Assembly: GCF_024699945.1 (NCBI RefSeq)
Contig: NZ_JAJOMY010000001.1
Span: forward strand, 1,054,001-1,118,000
DNA from: Phenylobacterium sp. J426
Lineage (GTDB): Bacteria; Pseudomonadota; Alphaproteobacteria; Caulobacterales; Caulobacteraceae
Length of the DNA: 64,000 nt
Direction: 5' to 3'
In this document: positions 8,451-17,926 of the stretch, piece after piece
Position numbering within the stretch: the first letter of the stretch is position 1
Layout of the letters: every line of letters starts with the position of its first letter
Made by a program: the position numbers and the translations under genes
The notes under the pieces: generated by a model
The model's database searches: none
What the model saw: the letters and a program-made list of their open reading frames with translations, nothing else
Told to the model about the DNA's origin: nothing

Positions 8451-9861
8451 GTGGCCGCTTCCCCTGAGACCGCCAACGACCTGATGATCGTGTTTTCGAA
8501 CACGATCTCAGCGGGCTTCGACGCGTTGAATGGGGCCGTCACGGGCGTGTTCGGCCTGATGATCGCCCTCGTGGTAGCGCTGACCGGTATCCATTGGGCG
8601 CTGTCATCGAACCGCGAGGTGCTGGCGAGCGGCTTCGGCAAGGTGCTGCTGATCGGCGCCTTCGCCTACCTGATCAACGACTGGCAGGGTCTGTCACAGA
8701 CCATCTGGGATGGCTTCATCGAGCTCGGCCTCAGCGCCGGCGGCGGCAGTCTCTCCCGCGCCGACTTCCTGAACCCCGGCGCCATCCTCCAGCAGGGCTG
8801 GGACATCGTGAAGGCGCTGGGGGAGACCCCCGGCCTTCGGCGAGAACACCCTCGACGTGGTGGGCGCCTTCACAGACGCCCTGATCCTCGGTCTGGCGAT
8901 GATCGGCATCATGATCGCCTTCGCGGTCCTGGCGCTGCAGATCATCGTCACCCTGCTGGAATTCAAGATCGTCACCCTGGGCGGCTTCGTCCTGCTGCCG
9001 TTCGGAATCTGGTCGAAGTCGTCCTTCCTGGCGGAGCGCCCGCTGGGCTTCGTGGTGTCGTCGGGCCTCAAGGTCCTGGCGCTCGCCATCGTCGTCTCGG
9101 GCGCGCGTTCGGTCTTCGACCAGCTTCAGCCCTCCGCCAACCCCGACCTCTACGAGGCCCTGGCGATCCTGGCCGCCTCGCTGTTGCTGGCCATGCTGGC
9201 GCTCTTCATCCCCAACCTCGCCGCGGCGCTGGTAAGCGGCGGCCCGGCGCTGGGCGCCGGCGCCTTCGCCTCCGGCGCCTTGGCGGTGGGCGGCGCCGCG
9301 GTGGGCGCCGTCGCCGGCGCGACCGGCCTCGGCGCCGCGACGGCCAATGTCGCCTCGCGCTTTCGCGCGGCGGCCGGCGCCATGAGCGGCCGGACGCCGC
9401 CTGCCGGAAGGGCGCCTCCGGGAGCGTCGCCCGGCGGCACGCCGCCTTCGGCCGGTCCGTCGCCGCGAGATCCTGGCGGCAGCGGCGGCAGCGCTCCGTC
9501 TCCCGGCGGCGCTCAGGGCCTCGACGGAGGTACGGTGCGACCGACCGTGCGATCCACCCCCGCATCCCCCGACACCAGCGGTCCGGCGCCGCCCGAAGCG
9601 ACACCCACGGCGCCGGCCGACCCGGCAACCGATGGCGCGACGCCGCGGTCTTCCGAAACCATCGCCAAGGAGAGTGAAACGGCGCGGCGGGACTTCCACC
9701 GCGCCGCCCAGGGCGGGGATCGCGCCGCGCCAGCCCGGCCGCGCGGCGGCCGTGGCGCGGCCCTGCAGGCCTTCTTCGTGGCCAACGCCGGCCGGGCGCT
9801 GCTGCCCGGCAACGAGACCTCCGGCGCGATCTCACCGCAGCTCCGCGACGAGGAGACTTAG
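8451..9861 (+). CDS. trbL: TrbL, polytopic conjugation channel protein (one frameshift)
   Basis: VirB6-like inner-membrane protein, about 469 residues after correction. Several strong hydrophobic helices occupy roughly residues 25-270 (VFGLMIALVVALTG, LILGLAMIGIMIAFAV, AILAASLLLAMLALF). A Gly/Ala segment and a long Pro/Thr/Ser-rich disordered tail follow, as is usual for TrbL. GTG start at 8451. The frame breaks at a five-C run (8827-8831); removing one C gives GETPAFGENTLDVVGAF. It lies between trbJ and trbF in the canonical order. Confidence 0.87.
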
Positions 9862-9866
9862 AGACG

Positions 9867-10550
9867 ATGCATCCGTTCTTCCGGCCCAAGCGCCCCTTGT
9901 CCGCCGCCCCCGTCGCCACGCCCTACCAGCGTGCCGGCCAGGTCTGGGACGAGCGCATGGGCCTCAGCCTGGCCCACGCCCGAAACTGGCGGCGGATGGC
10001 CTTCGCCAACCTGGCCGTCGCCGCCTTCCTCGGCGCAGGCTGGTGGATGCAGGCCCAGCAGGCCGTGGTCCGGCCCTTCGTGGTGGAGGTCAGCCAGTGG
10101 GGCGAGACCCAGCGGATCACCGCCCTCGACGGCCGCTACGAGCCGACTGAGGCCCAGGTGGGCCATGCGCTGGCGGCCTGGATCCGCAATGTGCGCGCCA
10201 AGCCCGTGGACCCCGTGGTCATCCGTCAGAACTGGCTCTCGGCCTATGACTTCGCCACGCCGAAGGCGGCGAGCTTCCTGAACGCCTGGGCCCAGACCCA
10301 TGACCCGTTCGCGGAGATCGGCCGCGAGGCGGTGAATGTCGAGATCCTGAACGTCGTGCGCCGCAGCGCGCGGACCTACGACCTCCAGTGGCGCGAGACC
10401 CGCTTCGTCAACGGCCAGCAGGCCGGGCAAGAGCGTTGGCGCGCCCTGATCACCTTCAAGCTGGAGCCGCCGAAGACGGAGGCCGAGCTGCTGAAGAACC
10501 CCCTCGGACTTCGCATTGAGGACGTGTCATGGACCCCCGACGCCTCGTAA
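9867..10550 (+). CDS. trbF: TrbF, VirB8-like core component
   Basis: 227-residue bitopic inner-membrane protein. A cytoplasmic N-terminus (PYQRAGQVWDERMG) precedes one membrane helix (AFANLAVAAFLGAGWWM), followed by the periplasmic VirB8 domain with FVVEVSQWGET and a conserved NPLGLRIEDVSW close to the end. It bridges the inner-membrane complex and the TrbG/TrbI core. It starts five bases after trbL, and its end overlaps trbG by 22 bases. Confidence 0.92.
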   Translation: MHPFFRPKRPLSAAPVATPYQRAGQVWDERMGLSLAHARNWRRMAFANLAVAAFLGAGWWMQAQQAVVRPFVVEVSQWGETQRITALDGRYEPTEAQVGHALAAWIRNVRAKPVDPVVIRQNWLSAYDFATPKAASFLNAWAQTHDPFAEIGREAVNVEILNVVRRSARTYDLQWRETRFVNGQQAGQERWRALITFKLEPPKTEAELLKNPLGLRIEDVSWTPDAS

Positions 10551-11611
10551 TCCTCGGCGCTGTCGCCCTCGCGCTGGCGGGCTGCCAGCACCTCTCGGTG
10601 CTGGTCGGGCCGAAGCCCACCGCCGGTGCGCCGGTCGCCGTCCCGGCGCCCCCACCTGCGATCTCGCTCGCCGCGCCACACGAGCCTCGCGGCGTCACGT
10701 CCGGCGAGACTCCGGCTGCGGCCGCTGAGGCCGGCGCGCGTCCGCCCCGCGCTTTCGCCACCATGTCGCCGATCCCCAACCCCGGCCGGGCACGGCGGCT
10801 GCCCACGCCCAGGTGGGGCGCCCAGCCGCGCGAACGCGCGACGCCGCCATCGGCGGCGCCGACCGGCCGCGCCGCGATCGCCGCGGCGAACCGCTCCGCC
10901 CGCGAGACCTCCCGGGCGCGCGGCTTTCTGGGCGGCGTGCAGGTGTTCGCCTACGATCCCGGCCGGGTCTACGAGGTGTGGACCGCGCCGCTGCGGGTGA
11001 CGACCCTCACGCTCTCGCGCGGCGAGACGGTGATCTCCAAGGCCGCGGGCGACACGGTCCGCTGGCAGATCGGCGAGACGGTGTCGGGCGAAGGCCCCGA
11101 ACAGCGGGCCCATGTGATGATCAAGCCGCTGGTGCGCGGGCTCGAGACCAACCTGGTCCTCGCCACCAACCGCCGAATCTACCTGCTGCAGCTGCGCAGC
11201 GGCGACGCCGATGCCTTCAACGCGGCGGTCACCTGGGATCTGGGATCGGTGATGGACGCCCCGATGCCCGCCACGGCGACCCCCGCTTCGGCGCCGACCA
11301 CCCTCGTGGAGCCGCAAGGGCCGCTCGATGCCGGGTTCCGGATCAAGCCCAAGGGCCGCCCGCCGGCCTGGACGCCGTCGGCGGTCGCCACCGATGGCGT
11401 GCGCACATTCCTGAGCTTCCCGCCTGGCGTCATGGCCGCCGAGGCGCCGGCCCTCTTCGTCCTCAGCCGCTCGGGAGATCCGCAGCTGGTCAACTACCGC
11501 CAGCAGGGCGCCCTCTGGGTGGTCGACCGGGTGCTCTCCGCCGCCGAACTTCGCGTCGGCGGCCGGCGCCCGCAGGTGGTGCGGATCGAGCGCACGGGAG
11601 GGGCGTCGTGA
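10529..11611 (+). CDS. trbG: TrbG, VirB9-like outer core lipoprotein
   Basis: 360-residue component of the outer-membrane core complex. The N-terminus is a lipoprotein signal with lipobox LALAGC. A proline-rich linker of about 80 residues leads to the VirB9 domain, with VQVFAYDPGRVYEVWTAP, VIKPLVRGLETNLVLATN-type strands and, near the end, LFVLSRSGDPQLVNYRQQG, all hallmarks of TrbG/VirB9. Unbroken frame. The start overlaps trbF and the stop overlaps the likely GTG start of trbI. Confidence 0.92.
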   Translation: MDPRRLVILGAVALALAGCQHLSVLVGPKPTAGAPVAVPAPPPAISLAAPHEPRGVTSGETPAAAAEAGARPPRAFATMSPIPNPGRARRLPTPRWGAQPRERATPPSAAPTGRAAIAAANRSARETSRARGFLGGVQVFAYDPGRVYEVWTAPLRVTTLTLSRGETVISKAAGDTVRWQIGETVSGEGPEQRAHVMIKPLVRGLETNLVLATNRRIYLLQLRSGDADAFNAAVTWDLGSVMDAPMPATATPASAPTTLVEPQGPLDAGFRIKPKGRPPAWTPSAVATDGVRTFLSFPPGVMAAEAPALFVLSRSGDPQLVNYRQQGALWVVDRVLSAAELRVGGRRPQVVRIERTGGAS

Positions 11612-12724
11612 GCGAGACCGTGACCGGTGGGCCCGACGCCCCTCTGCCGAAGGCCCATGCCGCGGCTGGACGCCCGTGCGCCCCGTCCCGCGGTCGTGCG
11701 ACTGCGGCGGGGCGTTGTGGTGGGCGCGGTGATGGCCGGCGCCGGCCTCGTCGCCGGCTCCCTGGCCTGGGCTTTTGTCGTTCAGCCCGACCTGCGGGCG
11801 CGGGCCCATGACGCCAAGCTGGAGGGGCGGCCGGCGGAGACCCGTGGCGCGGTGCGCCCGAGCGATCGGGTCACCGACGGGCCGGCCACCTACGCCGAGC
11901 TGGACCGCCTCCCCGACCCGCGCGGCCCAGGGAGGCGCGAAGCCGAGGAGGCGCCCCCGGCGGCGGCTGCGAGGCGGCGGACACCACCGCCACCGCGCGC
12001 GACGCCCGCAGGCCTGGCCGGTGACGCCCGCGGCTCCGGGCTGTTCTTCGCGGCCAGCGTCGCACGCGCCGCCGCGGTGTCCGGGGAGGCCGCCGATCCG
12101 GGCCGGGCCGACCTCGCGGCCGTCTACAACACCCACCCGCTGCTCGCCCCGGTCAGTCCGTATGAGGTCAAGGCCGGGACCGTGGTGGCCGCTGCCCTCC
12201 TCACCGCCATCGACACGACCCGCAGCGGCCCGGTCACGGCGAGCGTCACCGAGAACGTCTTCGACACCGTCACGGGCCGCCATCTGCTAATTCCGCAAGG
12301 CGCGCGGCTCATCGGCCGCCACGAGGGCGAGAGCCGGCATGGCGACAAGCGCGCCTTCGTGGTTTGGGAGCGCCTGATCCTGCCGAACGGCAAAAGCCTG
12401 ATCCTGCCGAAGGAGCCGGGTGTCGATGCGGCCGGCGCGATCGGCGTGCGCGGCGCGGTGGATCGCCGGCTGGGCGCCTTGGCGATCGCCACGCTGTTCG
12501 CCGGCGCCATCACCACCTTGGGGCAGGCCGCCCGCGACCGTGACGACACCGCGGGCGGCCTCCTCGGCGACGCCGGCGACGCCGCCGCGATCGAGGCTGC
12601 GCAGATCGGTGGAAAGCTGATCGACCGGGAGCTCGAGGTGCGGCCCTCCATCACCCTTCGGCCGGGGTCGCGCGTACGGGTCTTCGTGACCCGCGACCTG
12701 ATCCTCGAACCGTACCAGCCATGA
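11608..12724 (+). CDS. trbI: TrbI, VirB10-like core protein (start uncertain)
   Basis: VirB10 protein spanning both membranes of the conjugation channel, about 370 residues. After the membrane segment (VVVGAVMAGAGLVAGSLAW) comes a proline-rich stretch and the VirB10 beta-barrel domain: NTHPLLAPVSPYEVKAG, LIPQGARLIGRHEGE, and a C-terminal RPGSRVRVFVTRDLIL. The natural start is probably the GTG at 11608, whose frame reads SETVTGGPDAPLPK as in other TrbI proteins. That frame joins the main frame only by an indel near 11655-11670. If there is no error, the in-frame ATG at 11657 would serve instead. Confidence 0.85.
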
Positions 12725-13212
12725 CCTTCGCCCCACTCTCCTGCGGCCTCCTGGCTCTATCCGCCGCGGGCTTCGCGGCAGCCTGCCTGCGGGCATCTCC
12801 CGTCCTGATCATCAACGAGTCCGCGAGCCTGCCGAAAGGCGTCTACCGGCTGACGCGCGAACCGCCTGCGCTGGGCGCCATCGTCGCCTTCCAGCCGTCG
12901 CCCGAGGGCCGCCGCTACCTGGCGCGGCTGGGCGCGGGACCCGACGCACGCCTGCTCAAGCGGGTGGTCGCCACGGAGGGCGATCTGGCCTGCCGGACCC
13001 GGGATCGCCTCACCTGGCCCCGCCGCTCGGCGCTCGCCCTGGCGCAGGACCGTGAAGGACGAGCCCTGCCCCAGTGGCAGGGCTGTCACCGGCTCGGCGC
13101 CCGGGACGTCCTGGTGCTCGGCGACACCCCGCTGAGCTTCGACAGCCGATACCTGGGGCCGGTTCGGGCGGACGCGCTCCTGGGCGTCTACAGGGAGGTC
13201 TGGCGATGGTGA
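12721..13212 (+). CDS. traF: TraF, conjugal pilin-processing peptidase (S26)
   Basis: 163-residue membrane-bound peptidase of the S26 signal-peptidase family that matures the TrbC pilin. One N-terminal hydrophobic helix is followed by the catalytic serine region (NESASLPKGVYR), the catalytic lysine in LLKRVVATEGD, and the later conserved block VLVLGDTPLSFDSRYLGPV. The start overlaps the trbI stop (ATGA), and the downstream gene begins within its last codons, so the operon is tightly packed. Confidence 0.9.
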   Translation: MTFAPLSCGLLALSAAGFAAACLRASPVLIINESASLPKGVYRLTREPPALGAIVAFQPSPEGRRYLARLGAGPDARLLKRVVATEGDLACRTRDRLTWPRRSALALAQDREGRALPQWQGCHRLGARDVLVLGDTPLSFDSRYLGPVRADALLGVYREVWRW

Positions 13213-13799
13213 ACCTTGGAGCCTTGGGCGCACTGGTCGCCCTGCTGGCGGGCGGGGCCTGCGCGGCCGAGCCGGACTGGCGCCGCGCCGGCGGGGACAT
13301 CTTCGCCGTCGCTGCGCCTGCGGCGGCTCCCGGTCCCGAAGTGGCCGGCCCACCGCAGCTCGCTCCGGTGGCCCAGCCGCTCCAGACCGCCGTCGAAGAC
13401 GCGGCGGCGCGGCACCGCCTCGACCCGAAGCTGCTCCATGCGCTTGTGGCTGTGGAAAGCTCATATCGGGCCCGCGCCGTCTCACCCGTTGGCGCGGGCG
13501 GCCTGACCCAGCTCATGCCCGCGACCGCCCGGGAGCTCGGGGTCGCAGACCGGTTCGACCCTGTCGCCAACCTCGCCGGCGGCGCCGACTACCTGGCCCG
13601 CCAGCTGCTTCGGTTCGGAGACGTGAGGCTCGCCCTGGCGGCCTACAACGCCGGGCCCGAGCGCGTGGCCCGCATGGGGCGGGTCCCGAATTTTCCCGAG
13701 ACCCAGGCCTATGTCGCCGCTGTGGTCGATTGCTACCTGGCGCTCACCGCGGGACGCGCGATCCGAACCCGCGGCGATTGTCGGAGGGCGAATCCATGA
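13206..13799 (+). CDS. Lytic transglycosylase of the conjugation operon
   Basis: 197-residue secreted muramidase with a signal peptide ending GGACAAE. The SLT domain follows: HALVAVESSYRARAVSP contains the catalytic Glu, then GGLTQLMPATARELGV and ALAAYNAGPERV. It locally opens peptidoglycan for assembly of the transfer channel, the role of VirB1-type proteins. It overlaps traF by seven bases and its stop overlaps the ATG of the next gene, so it belongs to the transfer operon. Confidence 0.9.
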   Translation: MVNLGALGALVALLAGGACAAEPDWRRAGGDIFAVAAPAAAPGPEVAGPPQLAPVAQPLQTAVEDAAARHRLDPKLLHALVAVESSYRARAVSPVGAGGLTQLMPATARELGVADRFDPVANLAGGADYLARQLLRFGDVRLALAAYNAGPERVARMGRVPNFPETQAYVAAVVDCYLALTAGRAIRTRGDCRRANP

Positions 13800-14076
13800 T
13801 CCCCTCCGAGCCGGAAACGACCGCAACGCGCGAGCACGACGAAGACCTCCTGACACGTGCAGAGGCCTCCGCCTACCTCTCCCGCTTCAACGTCCGCATG
13901 AAGCCGGCCACCCTGGCCCGCATCTGGTCGGTCGGGCAGGACGGCCCGCCGTGCCGTCACATAAGGCGCAAGCCGTTCTATCCCCGCGGCGAGCTTCGCG
14001 CCTGGGCGCTGCAGCAGCGGACGGGCCTGAGAGCCTCGCGCGCGCCGGGGCCCCCGTCCAGGAAAGCGACCGGTGA
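13796..14076 (+). CDS. Helix-turn-helix protein at end of trb operon
   Basis: Short DNA-binding-like protein. It has an acidic N-terminus, then LLTRAEASAYLSRFNVRMKP with a helix-turn-helix outline and a KPFYPRGELRAWALQQRTG segment typical of excisionase/AlpA-type regulators. Read without interruption, the frame runs to 14566 and wholly overlaps the next gene, which is unlikely. A one-base shift near 14030-14050 would end it at 14076 (last residues APVQESDR), four bases before the next ATG, giving about 93 residues. I annotate that shorter form. The target DNA is unknown. Confidence 0.55.
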
Positions 14077-14079
14077 ACG

Positions 14080-14556
14080 ATGTCGAACTGGAAGGACTTT
14101 GTCGATCCTGACGCGCGTGGCGGGCGCTTCCTGCCGTGGAAGGAGGTCGCCCGCGCCACCGGCCTCAGCCGCACCACGGCCTGGCGCCTTCAGAAGCGCC
14201 ACGAGTTCCCCGCGCCCTACGCCATCTCGCCGGGGCGGGTCGGCTACCGGGAGGACGAGGTCGAGGCCTGGCGTGTGTCGCGCGACCACAGTGCGGCGCG
14301 GGCCTCAAGGCCAACTCAGGCTACGGCTCCGGGTGGCGCGGCGATCTCAGAGCCCGCCCTCGCTGCAAGGTCCCGAGATACCGGGCCGTCGGAGGCGGCG
14401 TGCCCCAACAGTGGGTCCGCGCCGCCGCATCTCGACCGCAAATCTGACCTGCGCCCGGTACAGTCGGCCGCGGGCCTCGCGCCGCGCAAGCCCGCACTGC
14501 GTAGGCGATCGCAGCACGCCCAGGCCATCGCCCAACAAATGCGGTTCGACTTCTGA
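14080..14556 (+). CDS. AlpA-like DNA-binding protein
   Basis: 158 residues. The N-terminal 65 residues are an AlpA/MerR-type helix-turn-helix: FLPWKEVARATGLSRTTAWRL, then FPAPYAISPGRVGYREDEVEAW, the pattern of phage-derived excisionase-like regulators. The C-terminal half is low complexity and ends AQAIAQQMRFDF. It follows the preceding regulator by four bases. Likely roles are control of the transfer operon or of excision; neither is shown by the sequence. Confidence 0.7.
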   Translation: MSNWKDFVDPDARGGRFLPWKEVARATGLSRTTAWRLQKRHEFPAPYAISPGRVGYREDEVEAWRVSRDHSAARASRPTQATAPGGAAISEPALAARSRDTGPSEAACPNSGSAPPHLDRKSDLRPVQSAAGLAPRKPALRRRSQHAQAIAQQMRFDF

Positions 14557-14874
14557 CGCCGGATGACGGCTCGGGCCTGCTGCGGCTCGAGGCCACGCTC
14601 GTCGGCGGCTTGAGCGATTGGCAAGGTCCGCACCGTGGCGCCCTGTCGACAATGGCTGGTCGCAAGGATTTTGCGGCTTGGGTTGGTGGCCGTCGGGAAG
14701 CCGACCCGGAGGGGCCTCGCCGGGGCGGACTACTCCTGCCAGAGCAGCGAGCGCGTCACGCCCTTTCGCCTCATCCCACGGTCGACGGCGCCCAGCAGGT
14801 CGTCGAGCACCTCGTGACGCTCGGTTCTGAACCTCGGACGGAGAGGCGTCTGGGCGAAGATGCACGGCAACGCT
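14557..14874. other. Gap between conjugation operon and catabolic block
   Basis: About 320 bases with no supportable gene. On the minus strand, around 14740-14850, a frame reading EVLDDLLGAVDRGM and RRKGVTRSLLWQE followed by a stop weakly recalls the start of an IS21-type transposase (IstA). It is too short to annotate as an insertion sequence. Confidence 0.4.
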
Positions 14875-15750
14875 TTAGCCGTCGTTGACTTGCGTCTGCC
14901 GGTCCAGGTCCTCAAGAAATCCGACCGCAGCGCTGAGAAAGGCGTCGTTGCGATCGCCCGCCACCATGTGCGAGGCGCCGGCGACATCGGTGAACCTTGC
15001 GTCGGGCAGCTGCGCGACGAAGGCCTCCGCCGCCTCTCGAGAAACCAGTTCGCTCAGCCGGCCCCTGATGAGATGCACCGGAAGCGTCAACGCCGGCAAT
15101 CGGGCTTGGAACGCGTCGGCATCCCGCAAGGATCGACCGCGATGGACGCCGGAGACAAAGCCGGGATCCCAGTGCCAGCGCAGCCGACCATCGTCGCCCT
15201 GCCGCAGGTTCTTGGCCAGTCCAGAGTGATCCGCTGGCCGCGGACGGTGAGGCAGGTAGGCCGCAATGACCTCGGCGGCTTCTTCAAGGCTGCCAAATCC
15301 TTGGGCGACATGGGCGCTCATGAACTCCATGACCTTGGCGGCCCCGTTCGGGTCCATGCTCGGAACGATGTCGACCAGGGTGATCGAGCTGAAGCCGCCG
15401 GGCGCGATCTCGGCCTCCGCGTACAGTCCAGCGAGCCCGCCGAGCGACGCGCCGATCAGCGCCGGACGGCCACCCATCGCGCGCGCGACCTCCGCGAGAT
15501 CTCCCGCGAACCGCTCAATCCCATAGTCGCCCGTCGGTGACCAGCCGCTGTCGCCATGGCCGCGGAGGTCGAGGGTGACCACTTCCCAGCCCCGATCCGC
15601 AAGCGCCGCCGCGGTCTTCGCCCAGGCATGCCGAGTCTGGCCGCCGCCGTGCGCCATGAGGACGGAGCCGCGCCTCGGCTGACCATACCGGTCTGCGGCG
15701 AGGTCCAGACCGTCGCTGCTTCTGAAGACAGCTGGGCTCGGTTCATTCAT
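14875..15750 (-). CDS. Alpha/beta hydrolase
   Basis: 291-residue alpha/beta-hydrolase. Visible motifs are the oxyanion-hole region LMAHGGGQTRHAW, DLRGHGDSGWSP, the nucleophile elbow GASLGGLAG with the active Ser, and GASHMVAGDRNDAF holding the catalytic His. The substrate cannot be read from the sequence; relatives are esterases, haloalkane dehalogenase-like enzymes and ring-cleavage hydrolases. It is transcribed away from the enoyl-CoA hydratase at 15912, with a 160-base shared promoter region containing a perfect palindrome. It probably belongs to the catabolic block. Confidence 0.8.
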   Translation of the reverse strand: MNEPSPAVFRSSDGLDLAADRYGQPRRGSVLMAHGGGQTRHAWAKTAAALADRGWEVVTLDLRGHGDSGWSPTGDYGIERFAGDLAEVARAMGGRPALIGASLGGLAGLYAEAEIAPGGFSSITLVDIVPSMDPNGAAKVMEFMSAHVAQGFGSLEEAAEVIAAYLPHRPRPADHSGLAKNLRQGDDGRLRWHWDPGFVSGVHRGRSLRDADAFQARLPALTLPVHLIRGRLSELVSREAAEAFVAQLPDARFTDVAGASHMVAGDRNDAFLSAAVGFLEDLDRQTQVNDG

Positions 15751-15889
15751 AGGTGGTTCTCACGTTTGCGCATGCCCCGACAGCTTCGCGGGTCGACAAG
15801 GTGCGCGAGCAGCCCCTAGCCAACAAGAGCGCCATATCCCGCTTTGCGTCCTGCAGCTAGCTAGCGTAGCATGAACGTGCCATCAGAAA

Positions 15890-15901
15890 ACACATATGTG
15901 T
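15890..15901. promoter_or_regulatory. 12-bp perfect palindrome, candidate operator
   Basis: ACACATATGTGT lies ten bases before the ATG of the enoyl-CoA hydratase, in the divergent region with the hydrolase. A related but imperfect element, ACATATACGTGT, is at 22798-22809 in the other divergent region of the catabolic block. Both have the form ACA-N6-TGT and would suit a dimeric regulator such as the IclR protein encoded at 18387. Confidence 0.4.
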
Positions 15902-15911
15902 CGGAGCATGC

Positions 15912-16721
15912 ATGGGCGAGGTCGTCAATTTCGAGCGGCGCAGACACGTGGCGATCGTCACGCTCAATCGCCCCGAGGCGCGCAACGCCATCTCCCCGGA
16001 GATGCTCGTCCGCTTGGCCGAGGCCTGGACCCGGGTGCGAGACGACCAGGAGATCCGCGTCGCCGTCGTGACCGGCGCCGGCGACAAGGCGTTCTGCTCA
16101 GGGGCCGACCTGGGAAGGTTCATCCCGCTGATGAGCCGCGCGCGCCCGCCCGAAGACGAGTGGGACCGACGTGTCCTGGCGGACCGGGACATGCTCGGCA
16201 CAGGGCTTCTGCGGACCTTCGATGTGGTCAAGCCGGTGATCGCGGCGATCAACGGCCATGCGATCGCGGGCGGCATGGAACTCGCCCAAGGCACGGACCT
16301 TCGTGTCGCGTCCGACACGGCCAAACTCGGCGTGCAGGAGGTCAAATGGGCCATTTTTCCCGGGGGCGGCTCGACCGTGCGGTTACCACGCCAGGTGCCC
16401 TATGCGCGCGCCATGGAGTTGTTGCTGACCGGCGACCTGATCACCGCCGCGGAGGCGCTTGAGTGGGGCTTCCTTAACCGGGTTGTGCCGCAGGGCGAAG
16501 TCCTGCCCGCCGCGCTCGAACTGGCCGAGCGCATCGCGGCGAACGGCCCGATCGCTGTGCAGGCGATCCGCCGGTCCGCCCGAGCCTGTCTGGGGCGCCC
16601 AGAAGCCGACGCCATGCAGATCGAGTCCGAAATGGCGGCGCCCGTCTTTCGCACCGAGGATGCGCGGGAGGGTCCGCTCGCCTTCATGCAGAAGCGTAGA
16701 CCTGTCTTCAACGGCCGTTGA
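15912..16721 (+). CDS. Enoyl-CoA hydratase/isomerase family protein
   Basis: 269-residue crotonase-fold enzyme that hydrates 2-enoyl-CoA or isomerises it in beta-oxidation. It shows LNRPEARNAISPEM, the oxyanion-hole segment AFCSGADLGRF, and NGHAIAGGMELAQGTDLRVA with the second conserved Gly-Gly. The expected catalytic Glu position falls around VKWAIFPGGGSTVRLPRQV, as in hydratases of the EchA group. First gene of a rightward run with the flavin oxidoreductase and thioesterase. The ATG at 15912 follows the palindrome and gives a normal N-terminus. Confidence 0.85.
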   Translation: MGEVVNFERRRHVAIVTLNRPEARNAISPEMLVRLAEAWTRVRDDQEIRVAVVTGAGDKAFCSGADLGRFIPLMSRARPPEDEWDRRVLADRDMLGTGLLRTFDVVKPVIAAINGHAIAGGMELAQGTDLRVASDTAKLGVQEVKWAIFPGGGSTVRLPRQVPYARAMELLLTGDLITAAEALEWGFLNRVVPQGEVLPAALELAERIAANGPIAVQAIRRSARACLGRPEADAMQIESEMAAPVFRTEDAREGPLAFMQKRRPVFNGR

Positions 16722-16766
16722 TCCTCCACCCCGGCCATCGCCCGTTCGCAAAAGGACCCCCAAAAC

Positions 16767-17909
16767 ATGGCGTTGCACAGCCGCATCTGCGAAGTCTTCG
16801 GCATCAAGTATCCGATCGTCCTGGCCGGCATGGGCGGCGCCAGCGTGCCCCGTCTGGCGGCGGCCGTCTCGAACGCCGGGGGCCTGGGCGTCCTCGGGGC
16901 CGCGGCTTGCGCGCCGGAGGAGCTGCGCGCCTGGATCCGCGAGGTGAGATCCCTCACCGATAAGCCCTTCGGCGTCGACACCTTGCTGCCGGCCTCGGTG
17001 CGCCGCGACGTCGCAGATGCGGCGGCGGTCTCCGGCGACCGCGCCAAGCCGTCCTCGATGGAGTTGATCGGCGACCACCGCGCCTTCGCGGCGGACTTCA
17101 TGCGCGCGGAAGGCCTTGAGCAGGTGGCGCGCGCGCGCGAACCCGCGAACGGCGAGGCGCACGGCGGCCCCGCGTTTTTCTCGAAGGAGTTCTTCGAGGC
17201 GCAAATGGAGGTGGTGGTCGAGGAGAAGGTCCCGGTCTATGCGGCCGGGTTGGGAAATCCCGGCCCCTGGATGGATCGGCTGAAGGCCAACGGCACCAAG
17301 GTGATGGCGGTGATCGGCTCAGTAAAACACGCGCTTCAGGTCGCTGCCTCCGGCATCGATGTCGTCGTCGCCCAGGGCCATGACGGAGGCGGGCACAATT
17401 CGCCAATCGGAACCATGGCGCTGATCCCCCAGGTCGTCGACGCCATGGCCGGCCGGATGCGGGTGCTCGGGGCCGGCGGGATCACCGATGGCCGTGGCGT
17501 GGCCGCCGCCATGATGCTGGGCGCCGAGGGCGCCTGGGTCGGCACCGCGTTCCTGGCCACCGAAGAGGCCGGGATCCAGCAGTTCCAGAAGGAAGTCCTG
17601 GTGGAGTACGGCGACGGAGACACGGTGGTGTCGAAGTCGGTCACCGGCAAGCCGGCGCGGATCATCCGCAACAAATGGGCGCAGGCTTGGGTCGATGCCG
17701 ACAAGCAACCCCTGCCGATGCCATTCCAGTCGATGATCGCAGGACCCGTGCTGGCCGCCGCGACCCGCGACCAGCGCAAGGACATCGCCCCGGGATTCGC
17801 CGGCCAGGGCATCGGTTTGATCAAGGCGATCCGCCCGGCGCGAGAGGTCCTGGAGGATCTCGTCAGCGGGGCGGAGCAGGCTCTGTCCCGAGCCGACCGT
17901 TTCCGCTGA
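16767..17909 (+). CDS. Nitronate monooxygenase-family flavoprotein
   Basis: 380-residue TIM-barrel FMN enzyme of the 2-nitropropane dioxygenase/NMO family. The N-terminus (FGIKYPIVLAGMGG) and GGLGVLGAA, VVAQGHDGGGHNSPIGTMALIPQV and VLGAGGITDGRGVAAAMMLGA-type phosphate-binding loops fit the family. In steroid and hydrocarbon catabolic clusters such proteins are often annotated only as NAD(P)H-dependent flavin oxidoreductases, and the true substrate is usually not a nitronate. It lies 45 bases after the enoyl-CoA hydratase and 17 before the thioesterase. Confidence 0.82.
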   Translation: MALHSRICEVFGIKYPIVLAGMGGASVPRLAAAVSNAGGLGVLGAAACAPEELRAWIREVRSLTDKPFGVDTLLPASVRRDVADAAAVSGDRAKPSSMELIGDHRAFAADFMRAEGLEQVARAREPANGEAHGGPAFFSKEFFEAQMEVVVEEKVPVYAAGLGNPGPWMDRLKANGTKVMAVIGSVKHALQVAASGIDVVVAQGHDGGGHNSPIGTMALIPQVVDAMAGRMRVLGAGGITDGRGVAAAMMLGAEGAWVGTAFLATEEAGIQQFQKEVLVEYGDGDTVVSKSVTGKPARIIRNKWAQAWVDADKQPLPMPFQSMIAGPVLAAATRDQRKDIAPGFAGQGIGLIKAIRPAREVLEDLVSGAEQALSRADRFR

Positions 17910-17926
17910 AGCTGAAAGGAACATCG

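Noticed and set aside
14730..14850. Possible IS21 transposase (IstA) remnant on the minus strand
   Set aside because: About 35 residues of weak resemblance followed by a stop, with no inverted repeats or second transposase gene.
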